From NCBI GenBank assembly GCA_902770195.1, contig CACXSA010000004.1:1-57894 (forward strand): a stretch of DNA of 57,894 nucleotides. The letters are read 5' to 3'. The number at the start of each line of letters is the position of its first letter. Positions within the stretch are counted from its first letter, which is position 1. The position numbers and the translations under genes are program-made. Shown piece by piece: positions 24,797 to 33,830 of this stretch. Below the pieces are notes generated by a model that worked only from the letters and a program-made list of their open reading frames with translations, ran no database searches and was not told the DNA's origin. This stretch comes from an uncultured Prevotellaceae bacterium. Lineage in GTDB: Bacteria; Bacteroidota; Bacteroidia; Bacteroidales; Bacteroidaceae.

Positions 24797-25321
24797 CTAA
24801 AACTTGTTCAGATGAACATTCTCCCATTTCAGCTTGTCTTCATTCTGAGGCTTGCGCTCGTCAGCCTTATGACCTATGGCAAGCACACACAGACAAGACA
24901 TATTCTCAGGAATATCAAGAACACCCTGGATGACGGTATCGGCACTAGTACCATCGGAAAGACCCCTGCCACGCATCTGAATCCAGCAAGACCCCAACCC
25001 TAAGGCTTCTGCCTGATACTGCATGGAGATGGCAGCAATGGAGCCGTCCTCTACCCAACAGTCATTCTGCATAGGATCGCCCAAAACGACAATAGCGAGA
25101 GGAGCCCCCTTCAAGAACTGTCCACCCATATCCTTGGCATCTGAAAGTTTCTCTAAATCTGTCTTATCATCAACCACTACAAAATGCCAGGCACGCTGAC
25201 CCTTTGACGTCGGAGACATCAAGCCAGCACGCAGAATCATCTTGACATCGTCGGCATCGATTTCCTCCTCCGTAAACTTACGGTGAGAACGGCGCATCTG
25301 TACTAATTCTTCAAATTCCAT
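24797..25321 (-). CDS. Nitroreductase family protein
   Basis: I start at ATG 25321 (MEFEELVQMRRSHRKFTEEE, 174 aa). This start is 25 bp after a -7 box at 25353-25346; the longer frame opens at a codon within the promoter region. The FMN-binding pattern RRSHRKFTEEEI (10-21), LMSPTSKGQRAWHFVVV (about 34-50) and GSCWIQMRGRG (about 118) match the nitroreductase superfamily. This is a short type usually found as an NAD(P)H:FMN oxidoreductase. The residues IAAISMQYQAEALGLGSCW are the conserved dimer/FMN helix. The physiological substrate is not known. Confidence 0.88.
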   Translation of the reverse strand: MEFEELVQMRRSHRKFTEEEIDADDVKMILRAGLMSPTSKGQRAWHFVVVDDKTDLEKLSDAKDMGGQFLKGAPLAIVVLGDPMQNDCWVEDGSIAAISMQYQAEALGLGSCWIQMRGRGLSDGTSADTVIQGVLDIPENMSCLCVLAIGHKADERKPQNEDKLKWENVHLNKF

Positions 25322-25345
25322 ATCGTTTATTTTTCGATTTCGGCA

Positions 25346-25353
25346 CAAAATTA
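25346..25353 (-). promoter_or_regulatory. -7 box for the nitroreductase-DUF2520-kdsC operon
   Basis: The minus strand reads TAATTTTG, 25 bp before the ATG at 25321. No clear -33 element is seen. Confidence 0.5.
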
Positions 25354-25417
25354 CAAAAATAATTCATAATTCATTATGCATCATGCATAATTATTTTCTT
25401 AGCAGAAGCAAATTTTT

Positions 25418-25445
25418 CACTTTTCACTTTTCACTTTTCACTTTA
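25418..25445 (+). repeat. 7-nt microsatellite CACTTTT x4 in a promoter spacer
   Basis: Three perfect CACTTTT units (25418-25438) and a fourth CACTTTA (25439-25445) end 5 bp before the -7 box TACCTTTG at 25451-25458. A change in unit number would move any -33 element relative to the -7 box by 7 bp. Confidence 0.8.
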
Positions 25446-25450
25446 TTTTG

Positions 25451-25458
25451 TACCTTTG
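25451..25458 (+). promoter_or_regulatory. -7 box for the 25464 acyltransferase
   Basis: TACCTTTG ends 6 bp before the GTG start codon at 25464, so transcription would begin at or next to the start codon (leaderless or nearly so). Confidence 0.5.
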
Positions 25459-25463
25459 TCCCA

Positions 25464-26426
25464 GTGAAAGCCTTCGTGTTTGAACATAGCGCTACATTAC
25501 CTGCACTGAAAGACGGCAGTTTCTTCCACAGTCCAGACCTGATGGAACTGTATGAGCATACGCCTCGACATAAGCCATACATGGTTGTACTGATGGATGA
25601 TAATGGACACGAGGAAGCTCATCTGCTAGCCGTAACCCGCTATAAAAGATCTTTATTTCCACCTTATTTATATATTCACGTTAGAGTTATCGGCCAGGGT
25701 GTCTATCAACATGAACCTAACGAACAGAAGTTCGGATGCATGGTTAAAGCACTAAAGGAGAGGTTGCAAAACAAAGTCTTGTATATAGAATTCAGCGACT
25801 TACCGCAAAAAATGTTTGGCTATGAAGCACTACGCAGCGAAGGTTTCTTCCCCGTCAGATGGATGAGTGTCCACAATTCGCTACATTCACGAATACCAGA
25901 GGAGCGGATATCGCCCAAGCAATTGACACGTATCAAGAATGCACAACAGCGTGGAGCAACAACAAAGATTGTGGAGACTGAGGAAGAATTCAAAGACTTC
26001 TCGAAACTGATGAGGAGGCATAACTGGCTAAAACCAAGAAAATATATACCGGACAACACTTTCTTTCGAGGAATGATGGAAATGGAGAAATGCAAGCTAT
26101 TCATCACCCAATATCATGGAAAGACAATTGGATGCAGTGTGTGTGTGTATTCTGACAATGATGCCTATTTGTGGTTCTCTGCTGCACGAAGAAAAAGTTA
26201 CGCTACTTTGCATCCTAACGCTGTAACCTTCTGGGAAACTATTAAAGATGCACACCGCATGAATTGCCAACATATCCGTTTCTTAGATGTTGGCCTGCCA
26301 TTCCGCAAGAATCCATATCGAGACTTCATTCTCCGCTTTGGAGGCAAGGAAGTGAGTACTTATCGATGGTTCAGAATCAACATCAGATGGGTAAACTCCT
26401 TAGCTTCCTGGCTATGGAGAGAATGA
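25464..26426 (+). CDS. GNAT/FemAB-like acyltransferase
   Basis: I start at GTG 25464 (MKAFVFEHSATLPALKDGSF, 320 aa); the 27 preceding codons overlap the promoter and a microsatellite and look non-coding. The protein has two GNAT-like halves as in FemAB/peptidoglycan-bridge-type or BioF2-like acyltransferases: YMVVLMDDNGHEEAHLLAVT and IEFSDLPQKMFGYEALRSEG in the first half, CKLFITQYHGKTIGCSVCVY and DAYLWFSAARRKSYATLHPN in the second. GCSVCVY followed by a tyrosine-rich acceptor segment is the typical acyl-CoA site. The family is common in Bacteroidetes; its substrate is unknown. It precedes the TonB-dependent receptor by 51 bp. Confidence 0.8.
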   Translation: MKAFVFEHSATLPALKDGSFFHSPDLMELYEHTPRHKPYMVVLMDDNGHEEAHLLAVTRYKRSLFPPYLYIHVRVIGQGVYQHEPNEQKFGCMVKALKERLQNKVLYIEFSDLPQKMFGYEALRSEGFFPVRWMSVHNSLHSRIPEERISPKQLTRIKNAQQRGATTKIVETEEEFKDFSKLMRRHNWLKPRKYIPDNTFFRGMMEMEKCKLFITQYHGKTIGCSVCVYSDNDAYLWFSAARRKSYATLHPNAVTFWETIKDAHRMNCQHIRFLDVGLPFRKNPYRDFILRFGGKEVSTYRWFRINIRWVNSLASWLWRE

Positions 26427-26477
26427 AGTGTTACTATGTACACAATAAAACGGCTTTCCTTGCGTTTATTGGATACA

Positions 26478-28835
26478 ATGAACGGCTTAAAATTTGTCAT
26501 CACATTATTACTGCTCTCAATGGCAATGCTATTGAAGGCACAGTCATTTACGCTCTCTGGAAAGGTCAGCGACAATGAAGGAAATGCCATAGAGTTAGCT
26601 ACGATTTCCTGTTTGGAACAAGGTGCCGTAACAATGGCCAACCTGAAAGGCGAATACTCTCTCAAACTGCATTCAGCAGATTCCGTGGTCGTCAAATATT
26701 CCATGGTAGGATACCAGACACGTACCCGTGTGTTGCGTAACCCCAAAGGAAACCAACGACTGGTGGTGACCCTGCATCCCATGAAAGCACTTGACGAGGT
26801 GGTGGTGACGGAGAGAAGAAGGCAGACAACCAGTACGGAACAGCTTGACACGAAAAATCTAAAAAACACACCCTCTACCACAGGAAATGCTGTGGAGGAA
26901 CTGGTACAACAGCAAGCTGGTGTCTCTACACATAACGAACTCTCCTCTCAATACAATGTCAGAGGCGGTTCATTTGACGAGAACTCGGTATATATCAACA
27001 ATGTGGAGGTTTACAGGCCTTTGCTGATACGCAGCGGACAGCAAGAAGGACTGTCTGTCATCAACTCGGATATGGTAGAGAAGATAGGATTCTCATCGGG
27101 TGGATTTGAGGCGAAATACGGTGATAAAATGTCATCAGCACTGGATATCCATTATCGGAAGCCAACGAGATGGGAAGCCAATTTACAAGCCTCCCTGCTG
27201 GGCGGAAGTGCCTTTATAGGATATGGTTCCAAGAAATTCACAATGAGTCATGGCATACGCTATAAAACCAACAAGTATTTATTAGGATCATTGGAAACAA
27301 AGGGTGAATACAAGCCAAACTTCCTCGATTACCAGACCTATATCACCTATAAGCCCAACCAAAGATGGGACATAGATTTCATTGGAAACATTTCCGAGAA
27401 TCACTATAACTTCACCCCGGAATCCAGAGAGACATCCTTTGGAACTATGCAGAATGTCAAGTCATTCAAGGTTTACTTTGACGGACAGGAGAAAGATATC
27501 TTCCGTACATTATTCGGCACTCTGAGAATTCAACGGAATTTCTCACAAAACACCAAAGTAAGTCTTTTAGCATCTGCCTTCCATACTAAGGAACAGGAGA
27601 CCTACGACATACAAGGACAATATTGGCTGGATGACACTCAGACTCAAGAACAGTTGGGAGTAGGAACTTATATGGAACATGCACGCAACTACCTGACTGC
27701 TAATGTACAGAGTCTAAAACTGATGGGCAGCCACAAGACGAAAAAACATGAAATCGAAGCAGGTTTTACCTTCAAATGGGAGAAGATAGAAGAGAATGCC
27801 CGGGAATATGAGATGCGCGACTCCAGCGGATATAGCATTCCTCACACTGCAGACAGACTCGACTTGATATACACGCTGGATTCCCATAACACACTGAAGA
27901 GTACCCGTCTGGAAGCTTACCTTCAGGACATCTACCGTTTTCAAAGCAAAGGGGAGAAACCTTGGTTTTTTACACTAAATTATGGTATAAGACTGGCTAA
28001 CTGGAGTTACAATAAAGAAACCATCGTCTCACCCCGCATATCACTGGCTGCCGTCCCCTCGTTCAATCAAGACATCACCTTCCGACTGGCTACTGGATTA
28101 TACTATCAGTCCCCCTTCTTCAAGGAACTACGAGACACATCTACTGTCAACGGACAGACCATTGTGACACTGAACGATAAAATCAAAAGTCAACGGAGTA
28201 TTCACATCGTAGGTGCCTTTGACTATCGCTTCCGCATGGTTAATCGTCCATTCCGCTTTACTGCAGAGGCTTATTACAAGATAATGGACAATCTCGTGCC
28301 TTATAATGTACAAAACATGAAAGTGGTGTACGTTGGTGAAAACAAAGCCAATGGGCACATCTTTGGACTTGACTTGAAACTGTTTGGCGAATTTGTCCCT
28401 GGAACGGACTCATGGCTGACACTGAGCATCATGTCCGCGAAACAGAAGATTAATGGAATCAGCGTTCCCATGCCTACCGATCAGAGATGGGGAGTAAACT
28501 TGCACTTCACAGATTATTTCCCTGGTACTGACAGATGGAAGATGACACTAAGATTGGCTTATGCTGACGGACTACCCTTTGGTGCCCCACACCGAGGATT
28601 GGAATTCCAAGATTTCAGAGCTCCTGCATATAAACGGGCTGATATCGGTATGAGTTTTCTTGCTTACCAGCGTAAACATCAACGGATATGGCTGGGAATT
28701 GACGGGCTAAACATCTTCGGAATTTCCAACGTTAATTCATACTATTGGGTAACAGACGTAACGAACCACCAACATGCCGTTCCCAACTATCTTACAGGTC
28801 GTCAAATTAACGGAAAAATCGTTGTAGAGCTATAA
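26478..28835 (+). CDS. TonB-dependent outer-membrane receptor with carboxypeptidase-like domain
   Basis: I start at ATG 26478 (MNGLKFVITLLLLSMAMLLK, 785 aa), which gives a clean signal peptide ending at KAQ. Residues about 23-105 are a CarboxypepD_reg-like beta domain (FTLSGKVSDNEGNAIELATI). The plug follows (DEVVVTERRRQ; VEELVQQQAGVSTHNELSSQ; YNVRGGSFDENSVYINNVEV). The rest (about 210-785) is a 22-strand-type barrel ending IVVEL. It imports a large or scarce substrate using TonB energy. There is no SusD partner next to it, so it is not a classical SusCD pair, and the substrate cannot be named. Confidence 0.88.
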   Translation: MNGLKFVITLLLLSMAMLLKAQSFTLSGKVSDNEGNAIELATISCLEQGAVTMANLKGEYSLKLHSADSVVVKYSMVGYQTRTRVLRNPKGNQRLVVTLHPMKALDEVVVTERRRQTTSTEQLDTKNLKNTPSTTGNAVEELVQQQAGVSTHNELSSQYNVRGGSFDENSVYINNVEVYRPLLIRSGQQEGLSVINSDMVEKIGFSSGGFEAKYGDKMSSALDIHYRKPTRWEANLQASLLGGSAFIGYGSKKFTMSHGIRYKTNKYLLGSLETKGEYKPNFLDYQTYITYKPNQRWDIDFIGNISENHYNFTPESRETSFGTMQNVKSFKVYFDGQEKDIFRTLFGTLRIQRNFSQNTKVSLLASAFHTKEQETYDIQGQYWLDDTQTQEQLGVGTYMEHARNYLTANVQSLKLMGSHKTKKHEIEAGFTFKWEKIEENAREYEMRDSSGYSIPHTADRLDLIYTLDSHNTLKSTRLEAYLQDIYRFQSKGEKPWFFTLNYGIRLANWSYNKETIVSPRISLAAVPSFNQDITFRLATGLYYQSPFFKELRDTSTVNGQTIVTLNDKIKSQRSIHIVGAFDYRFRMVNRPFRFTAEAYYKIMDNLVPYNVQNMKVVYVGENKANGHIFGLDLKLFGEFVPGTDSWLTLSIMSAKQKINGISVPMPTDQRWGVNLHFTDYFPGTDRWKMTLRLAYADGLPFGAPHRGLEFQDFRAPAYKRADIGMSFLAYQRKHQRIWLGIDGLNIFGISNVNSYYWVTDVTNHQHAVPNYLTGRQINGKIVVEL

Positions 28836-28895
28836 AATTTGTTAAATCTTCAGCTTGAAAGTATATATTAGTGTACACACGTAAAAATAATATTG

Positions 28896-28903
28896 TACTT
28901 TTG
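28896..28903 (+). promoter_or_regulatory. -7 box for the LruC-domain lipoprotein
   Basis: TACTTTTG lies 29 bp upstream of the ATG at 28933, matching TAnnTTTG. No -33 element is obvious. Confidence 0.5.
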
Positions 28904-28932
28904 TAGATAAAATAAACCAAAGTACAGAAGAT

Positions 28933-30954
28933 ATGAAAAAAAGACTTGTATTCATGCTCCTAGGAGCAGTTGCTTTTGCTAGCTGTAACAAGTTCGACCT
29001 CAACGACCCTGATATGGCAAAGCAAGTTCAAGAAGCACAAGAAATTAAAACCAATGCTGAAAAGATTTTTGGAACAATCGACCAAAACCAAGACTGGAAC
29101 AGCATCATTAGTGGAAAAGTAAGCGTTACTGCTGATGCCAACTTAGAGGACATCGTTAAGGTGCAGATTCTGACAGAGTCTCCCATACTCAATGATGACG
29201 CTAAGGTTTTGGCTGAATCGACTGCAAAAAACGGACAAACCGTAACACTCAACTACGATGCGCCCAATATTTATAAAAAGTTAGTTGCTGCGTGTGTTGA
29301 CAGCAAAGGCGTTTACTATATCCAGGTATTCAATGTTGGACAAGCAAACGTTAGTTTTGCACAAGCCGAGAAGTCTAATTCACCACGTAGAGCTCAAGCC
29401 AGTGAGGCTCCTGATTTCACCAGCATCAAGCTGAAAGCACCTCAGAAATCAGTAAACACTAGACGCACCGAATCTAGTGATGCAAAATTCAGCATGTGGA
29501 AGGATTCAAAATGGAACGACAACATGTGGGTCATTGCTGACGGGCAGACCTTTTCTAACGGTTGGAAGATGGATTCTCCCAAAGGAAGTGAAAAGGCAGA
29601 TGCTGCTAAAGACAGAGGTGTCATCTACCGCGACATCGAAGACTTTTCTTCGAACGAGTTAGCCAACGTACAGATGATCATGAATAGCCTCTTTGTAAAA
29701 TATGCAGGTGCAGATAAAAATAAGAAAAAGAATAATGTTGAATCAGTTCGCAACAGCGCCTACTATGCCTCTAACAACCATAACTATTTCGAGACTGACG
29801 GCGTGAATCCCGTTACCCTGATACCCATTCAGGCCTTTACGGACGATTTTAAGCAGAACCATCTCTTCTACTATTATTATAAGCCAGAGGAGATTCCCGC
29901 CGGTATGGACGAAGTAGAGTATATCAAGCAATTGCCGAAATACATGGCTATTCAGGTAGAACGTATTCAAACTACAAACGAAAAAAATGCTGGTGCATTC
30001 TACCACAGGCAGGAATTCTTACTGCCGTTCTACAAGAACGATCCTGTTGAAGGCGATAACGAAGCAAGTGCCATCTTCCCCAAAGGATACAAGGTTGGAT
30101 TTCTTAATTTGAAGACGGTCAACGTAGGTACCTATGACATAACAAATAAAATATATGGATGTACATATGGTGACGGTCGCCTGAATTACGAGATTAACCA
30201 TTACGGAGATTTTTTGAGTGCTATGGATACGAGCTTAGGAGGCAAGTTTGAGGGCGGCATGACCTGGACAGACCCGCGTATTGCCATATTCACAGCTAAC
30301 GGAAAAACCTATATGTGTTTCGAGGAAGGTTCAGACTGCAACTTCAGCGATATGGTTATTGAGATTGGCGGTGGTCTCAACATCATCGACGAGACTCCAG
30401 AACCAGAAGCAGAGATTTACACCATGTGCTTCGAGGATCGCCCTGCAACAGCTGACTACGACTTGAACGACGTTGTCTTACGTTGTACCCGTGTTGATAA
30501 TACCACGCTGCAACTCACTTTGGCTGCCACGGGAGCCAATGACAATGTTGTTATTCACGGAGCAAGCGGATGGGCATATAATGACAAAGAGGTACACGAA
30601 GTCTTTGGATATACAGAAACTAGTGGAAACCGATTCATCAATACGGAGAAAGGCGGAAACACAATGGATGTAGTATCAGCAAATGTTACAGTATCCAAAG
30701 ATATTTCCATTCCCGATTTCCTGGAGAAAATCTTTATTGAGAATAAGACAACGGGGAAAATGGTCAAGATGGCACAAGCAGGAGAGCCTCCCTTCGCCAT
30801 CATTGTTCCTGGCGACTTTGATTATCCACAGGAGAAAGTGTCTATTACAAATGCATATGGAAACTTCGCAGGCTGGGCACAAAATATGACAACAAACAAA
30901 GACTGGTACATCTATCCTGAAGAAGGTAAGGTTTATCCCAGTTTATTCAAATAA
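28933..30954 (+). CDS. LruC domain-containing (DUF4842) lipoprotein
   Basis: This 673-aa protein has a lipoprotein signal peptide (MKKRLVFMLLGAVAFASCNK). A segment with DQNQDWNSIISGKVSV (about 50) follows. The C-terminal ~190 residues carry the LruC/DUF4842 signature FEDRPATADYDLNDVVLRCT (about 498-517), a calcium-binding-like motif shared by many Bacteroidetes surface lipoproteins. The function of the domain is unknown; an adhesin or cell-surface matrix role is possible. It is a single-gene unit: its own -7 box lies upstream and a very strong terminator (30973-31007) lies directly after it. Confidence 0.85.
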   Translation: MKKRLVFMLLGAVAFASCNKFDLNDPDMAKQVQEAQEIKTNAEKIFGTIDQNQDWNSIISGKVSVTADANLEDIVKVQILTESPILNDDAKVLAESTAKNGQTVTLNYDAPNIYKKLVAACVDSKGVYYIQVFNVGQANVSFAQAEKSNSPRRAQASEAPDFTSIKLKAPQKSVNTRRTESSDAKFSMWKDSKWNDNMWVIADGQTFSNGWKMDSPKGSEKADAAKDRGVIYRDIEDFSSNELANVQMIMNSLFVKYAGADKNKKKNNVESVRNSAYYASNNHNYFETDGVNPVTLIPIQAFTDDFKQNHLFYYYYKPEEIPAGMDEVEYIKQLPKYMAIQVERIQTTNEKNAGAFYHRQEFLLPFYKNDPVEGDNEASAIFPKGYKVGFLNLKTVNVGTYDITNKIYGCTYGDGRLNYEINHYGDFLSAMDTSLGGKFEGGMTWTDPRIAIFTANGKTYMCFEEGSDCNFSDMVIEIGGGLNIIDETPEPEAEIYTMCFEDRPATADYDLNDVVLRCTRVDNTTLQLTLAATGANDNVVIHGASGWAYNDKEVHEVFGYTETSGNRFINTEKGGNTMDVVSANVTVSKDISIPDFLEKIFIENKTTGKMVKMAQAGEPPFAIIVPGDFDYPQEKVSITNAYGNFAGWAQNMTTNKDWYIYPEEGKVYPSLFK

Positions 30955-30972
30955 ACAATCTTATTAAGAAAC

Positions 30973-31007
30973 AAAAAAGGGTTATTCTTTTTGAATAGCC
31001 CTTTTTT
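30973..31007 (+). terminator. Strong rho-independent terminator after the LruC lipoprotein
   Basis: AAAAAAGGGTTATTC, loop TTTTT, then GAATAGCCCTTTTTT: a 9-bp GC/AU stem with one G-U, flanked by complementary A and T runs. It begins 18 bp after the stop codon and insulates the downstream glycan cluster. Confidence 0.92.
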
Positions 31008-31086
31008 GTTGAAAAATATCACTTAGGCTGATACAACAACTAAAGTTCACGAAACATTCAAGAATGCCATTCTCATTATTTATATA

Positions 31087-31094
31087 TAACTTTG
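31087..31094 (+). promoter_or_regulatory. -7 box at the head of the glycan cluster
   Basis: TAACTTTGC lies 5 bp before ATG 31100 and 11 bp before ATG 31106. It excludes the in-frame ATG at 31064 as a start and leaves a very short leader. Confidence 0.5.
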
Positions 31095-31099
31095 CAACC

Positions 31100-33820
31100 A
31101 TGAACATGAATAAAACTATAATACTTACTGCTTCATTAGCGATAGCAATGAACAGCACTGCACAAAACCCCTTTGTGCAGACTTGGTTTACAAGTGACCC
31201 TGCTCCTATGGTTCATAATGGCACGATGTATGTCTATACAGGACATGACGAAGACAATGCCGACTTCTTCTGGATGCAGGAGTGGAGAGTGTATTCCACC
31301 AACGACATGGTGAACTGGCAAGACCACGGTTCTCCATTGGCCTTGGAAAGTTTCTCTTGGGCTGACGATAGAGCATGGGCATCCCAGTGTATTGAACGTG
31401 ATGGTAAGTTTTATTGGTACATTTGTGCCCATTCCAGGCTATCCAATGGTATGGCTATTGGTGTAGCTGTGAGCGACACACCTACAGGCCCATTCCGCGA
31501 TGCAATCGGAAAGCCATTGTTTGAAAACGGCAGTTGGGACCACATAGATCCGACTGTTTTGATTGATGACGATGGTCAGGCATGGCTTATGTGGGGTAAT
31601 CCTCAATGCTACTATCTGAAGTTGAATCGTGATATGATCTCATACAGTGGAGAACTTGGTAAACTCGACATGACCGAGGAAGCCTTTGGAGGTCCTATGA
31701 TGAATCAGCGCAAAAAGGGAAAGAAATACAAGGACTCCTACGTAGAGGGGCCTTGGCTTACCAAACGCAAAGGTATTTACCAATTACTCTATGCAGCTGG
31801 TGGTGTTCCTGAGCATATCTCTTACAGCACAGCTTCTTCCCCTACAGGTCCATGGAAGTATGCTGGCGAGATTATGCCGTTGAGTGATACAAACTCGTTT
31901 ACCAACCACTGTGGCGTAGCAGACTATAAAGGACACTCCTACTTCTTCTATCATACTGGCAAATTGCCCAATGGTGGTGGTTTTGGTCGTAGTGTTGCCA
32001 TTGAAGAGTTCAAATACAATGCCGATGGAAGTTTCCCAACTATCCTTCCTACAGAAGAAGGCGTTAAACCTGTAGGGAAATTTGATCCCTATCGTAAGGT
32101 AGAGGCAGAAACAATGGCCTTCTCAAAAGGCGTAAAGACTGAACAGAACGATGAAGTAGGTGTCTATGTAACAGATATCCACAATGGCGACTATATCAAG
32201 TTGCAGAACGTGCATTTCTGCAACAAAGTGCCTCGTACCTTCACTGCCCGTGTAGCCAGCGGTTTACGTGGTGGAAATATCGAGATACGCCTTGACAGCA
32301 TCGGTGGAAAGCTGCTAGGTATAGTGAATGTTCCAGGCACTGGTGGCTGGGAAAAATGGCAGACTATTACCACAGACCTGACAGCCATTGCCAGTGGTCA
32401 TCATGATATGTATTTTGTTTTCAAAGGTCGCAAGGGTCCCAAACTCTTTAACTTCGATTGGTGGGAGATGCGGGGACTGGAACAGGTAAATATGCCACTT
32501 TTCCAGACCAAGTACACTGCAGACCCCTCGCCTCTTGTTGTGGGTGACACGCTATTCTTATATACATCGCATGACGCCTCTCCCGAGGACATCCCCGACG
32601 AGAATGAGAAATCATCAGCAGGGTTCTTCATGTACGACTGGCTATTATGGTCCACGACGGATATGGTGAACTGGACAGAACATGGTGCTGTGGCTTCACT
32701 GAAGGATTTCCCTTGGCGTAGTCGTGAGAATGGTGCATGGGCCATTCAGACTGTTGAGCGCAATGGCAAGTATTATCTCTATGCCCCACTCCATGGACAT
32801 GGTATTGGAGTGCTAGAGAGTGAGTCTCCTTATGGCCCGTTCAAAGATCCATTAGGAAAGCCCTTAGTATGGGATCAAAGCAACTGGTTTGACATTGATC
32901 CAAGTGTCTATGTTGATGATGACGGACAAGCCTACATGTATTGGGGTAACCCCCATACTTTTTGGGCAAAATTAGGCAATGACATGATATCGCTGACAAG
33001 CGGTGTTACCAAGTTGCCTCACATCCCCAACTATCAGGAAGGTCCCTGGTTCTACAAACGGGATGGTCATTATTACCTGGGATTTGCATCTACCTGCTGT
33101 CCTGAGGCTTTGGGCTATGCTATGAGTTCATCGCCAACAGGTCCTTGGGAATGGAAAGGCTATATCATGCGCCCTACCTCCCGCGACAGAGGCAACCATC
33201 CTGGTATCTGTGATTATAAAGGTCATTCGTATGTCTTCGGTCAGAACTACGACCTGATGCACCTCGAAACCTTCGAGCACCACGAACGCCGCAGTGTTTC
33301 CGCCACAGAAATCACATACAATGCCGACGGAACCATCCAGGAAGTTCCCTACTGGCTCGACCAAAAGCCCATGAACCAGCTACATTGGCTTAATCCCTAT
33401 CAAAGAGTGGAAGCCGAAACTATGAACTGGGGATATGGTTTGAAGTCTGCCAAGATGGGTATTCAGAATACTGGTGTAGTCAAGGACATGCCTACATCCA
33501 CCGGCAAGCGGAACATGTATATTTTCGATATCAACGATGGTGAATACATCCGCCTGCGTGGTGTAGATTTTGGCAAAGGAGCCAAACAATTTGCCATCAC
33601 AGCCTCTGCTGCTGCCAATGCCAGTTGTACCATTACCCTACGACTGGACAGCAACAAGGGTCCTGTCATTGGTTCCTTGAACATAAAGAGCACTGGCAGT
33701 GTGGAAAAATATCGTTCTTTTACCTCCAAGGTCAAGGAGGCCACAGGAGTACACGACCTTTACATTTGTTTCAGCAATGCCAAGGGTGATATTCACCTTG
33801 ACTGGTGGCAGTTTAAGTAA
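31100..33820 (+). CDS. Bimodular glycoside hydrolase GH43-CBM6-GH43-CBM6
   Basis: I start at ATG 31100 (MNMNKTIILTASLAIAMNST, 906 aa) with a signal peptide ending near STAQ. Two five-bladed propellers are present. Blade triad 1 is TSDPAP (Asp base), HIDPTVLIDDDG (Asp) and YVEGPW (Glu acid). Blade triad 2 is TADPSP, DIDPSVYVDDDG and YQEGPW. Each is followed by a CBM6-like beta-sandwich (EAETMAFSKGVKTEQNDEVG to FDWWEM, then EAETMNWGYGLKSAKMGIQN to LDWWQF). GH43 enzymes remove alpha-L-arabinofuranose or beta-D-xylose from arabinoxylan. Both catalytic sets are intact, so both domains could be active with different specificities. It is the first gene of a plus-strand cluster; the GH31 gene starts 10 bp later. 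Confidence 0.9.
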   Translation: MNMNKTIILTASLAIAMNSTAQNPFVQTWFTSDPAPMVHNGTMYVYTGHDEDNADFFWMQEWRVYSTNDMVNWQDHGSPLALESFSWADDRAWASQCIERDGKFYWYICAHSRLSNGMAIGVAVSDTPTGPFRDAIGKPLFENGSWDHIDPTVLIDDDGQAWLMWGNPQCYYLKLNRDMISYSGELGKLDMTEEAFGGPMMNQRKKGKKYKDSYVEGPWLTKRKGIYQLLYAAGGVPEHISYSTASSPTGPWKYAGEIMPLSDTNSFTNHCGVADYKGHSYFFYHTGKLPNGGGFGRSVAIEEFKYNADGSFPTILPTEEGVKPVGKFDPYRKVEAETMAFSKGVKTEQNDEVGVYVTDIHNGDYIKLQNVHFCNKVPRTFTARVASGLRGGNIEIRLDSIGGKLLGIVNVPGTGGWEKWQTITTDLTAIASGHHDMYFVFKGRKGPKLFNFDWWEMRGLEQVNMPLFQTKYTADPSPLVVGDTLFLYTSHDASPEDIPDENEKSSAGFFMYDWLLWSTTDMVNWTEHGAVASLKDFPWRSRENGAWAIQTVERNGKYYLYAPLHGHGIGVLESESPYGPFKDPLGKPLVWDQSNWFDIDPSVYVDDDGQAYMYWGNPHTFWAKLGNDMISLTSGVTKLPHIPNYQEGPWFYKRDGHYYLGFASTCCPEALGYAMSSSPTGPWEWKGYIMRPTSRDRGNHPGICDYKGHSYVFGQNYDLMHLETFEHHERRSVSATEITYNADGTIQEVPYWLDQKPMNQLHWLNPYQRVEAETMNWGYGLKSAKMGIQNTGVVKDMPTSTGKRNMYIFDINDGEYIRLRGVDFGKGAKQFAITASAAANASCTITLRLDSNKGPVIGSLNIKSTGSVEKYRSFTSKVKEATGVHDLYICFSNAKGDIHLDWWQFK

Positions 33821-33830
33821 AGAATAAACA

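Noticed and set aside
23566-25321. Metabolic link between KdsC, DUF2520 and nitroreductase
   Set aside because: They form an operon, but the sequence gives no sign of a shared pathway.
31064-31099. Upstream ATG 31064 as the start of the GH43 gene
   Set aside because: The -7 box 31087-31094 lies downstream of it, and the extra residues do not improve the signal peptide.
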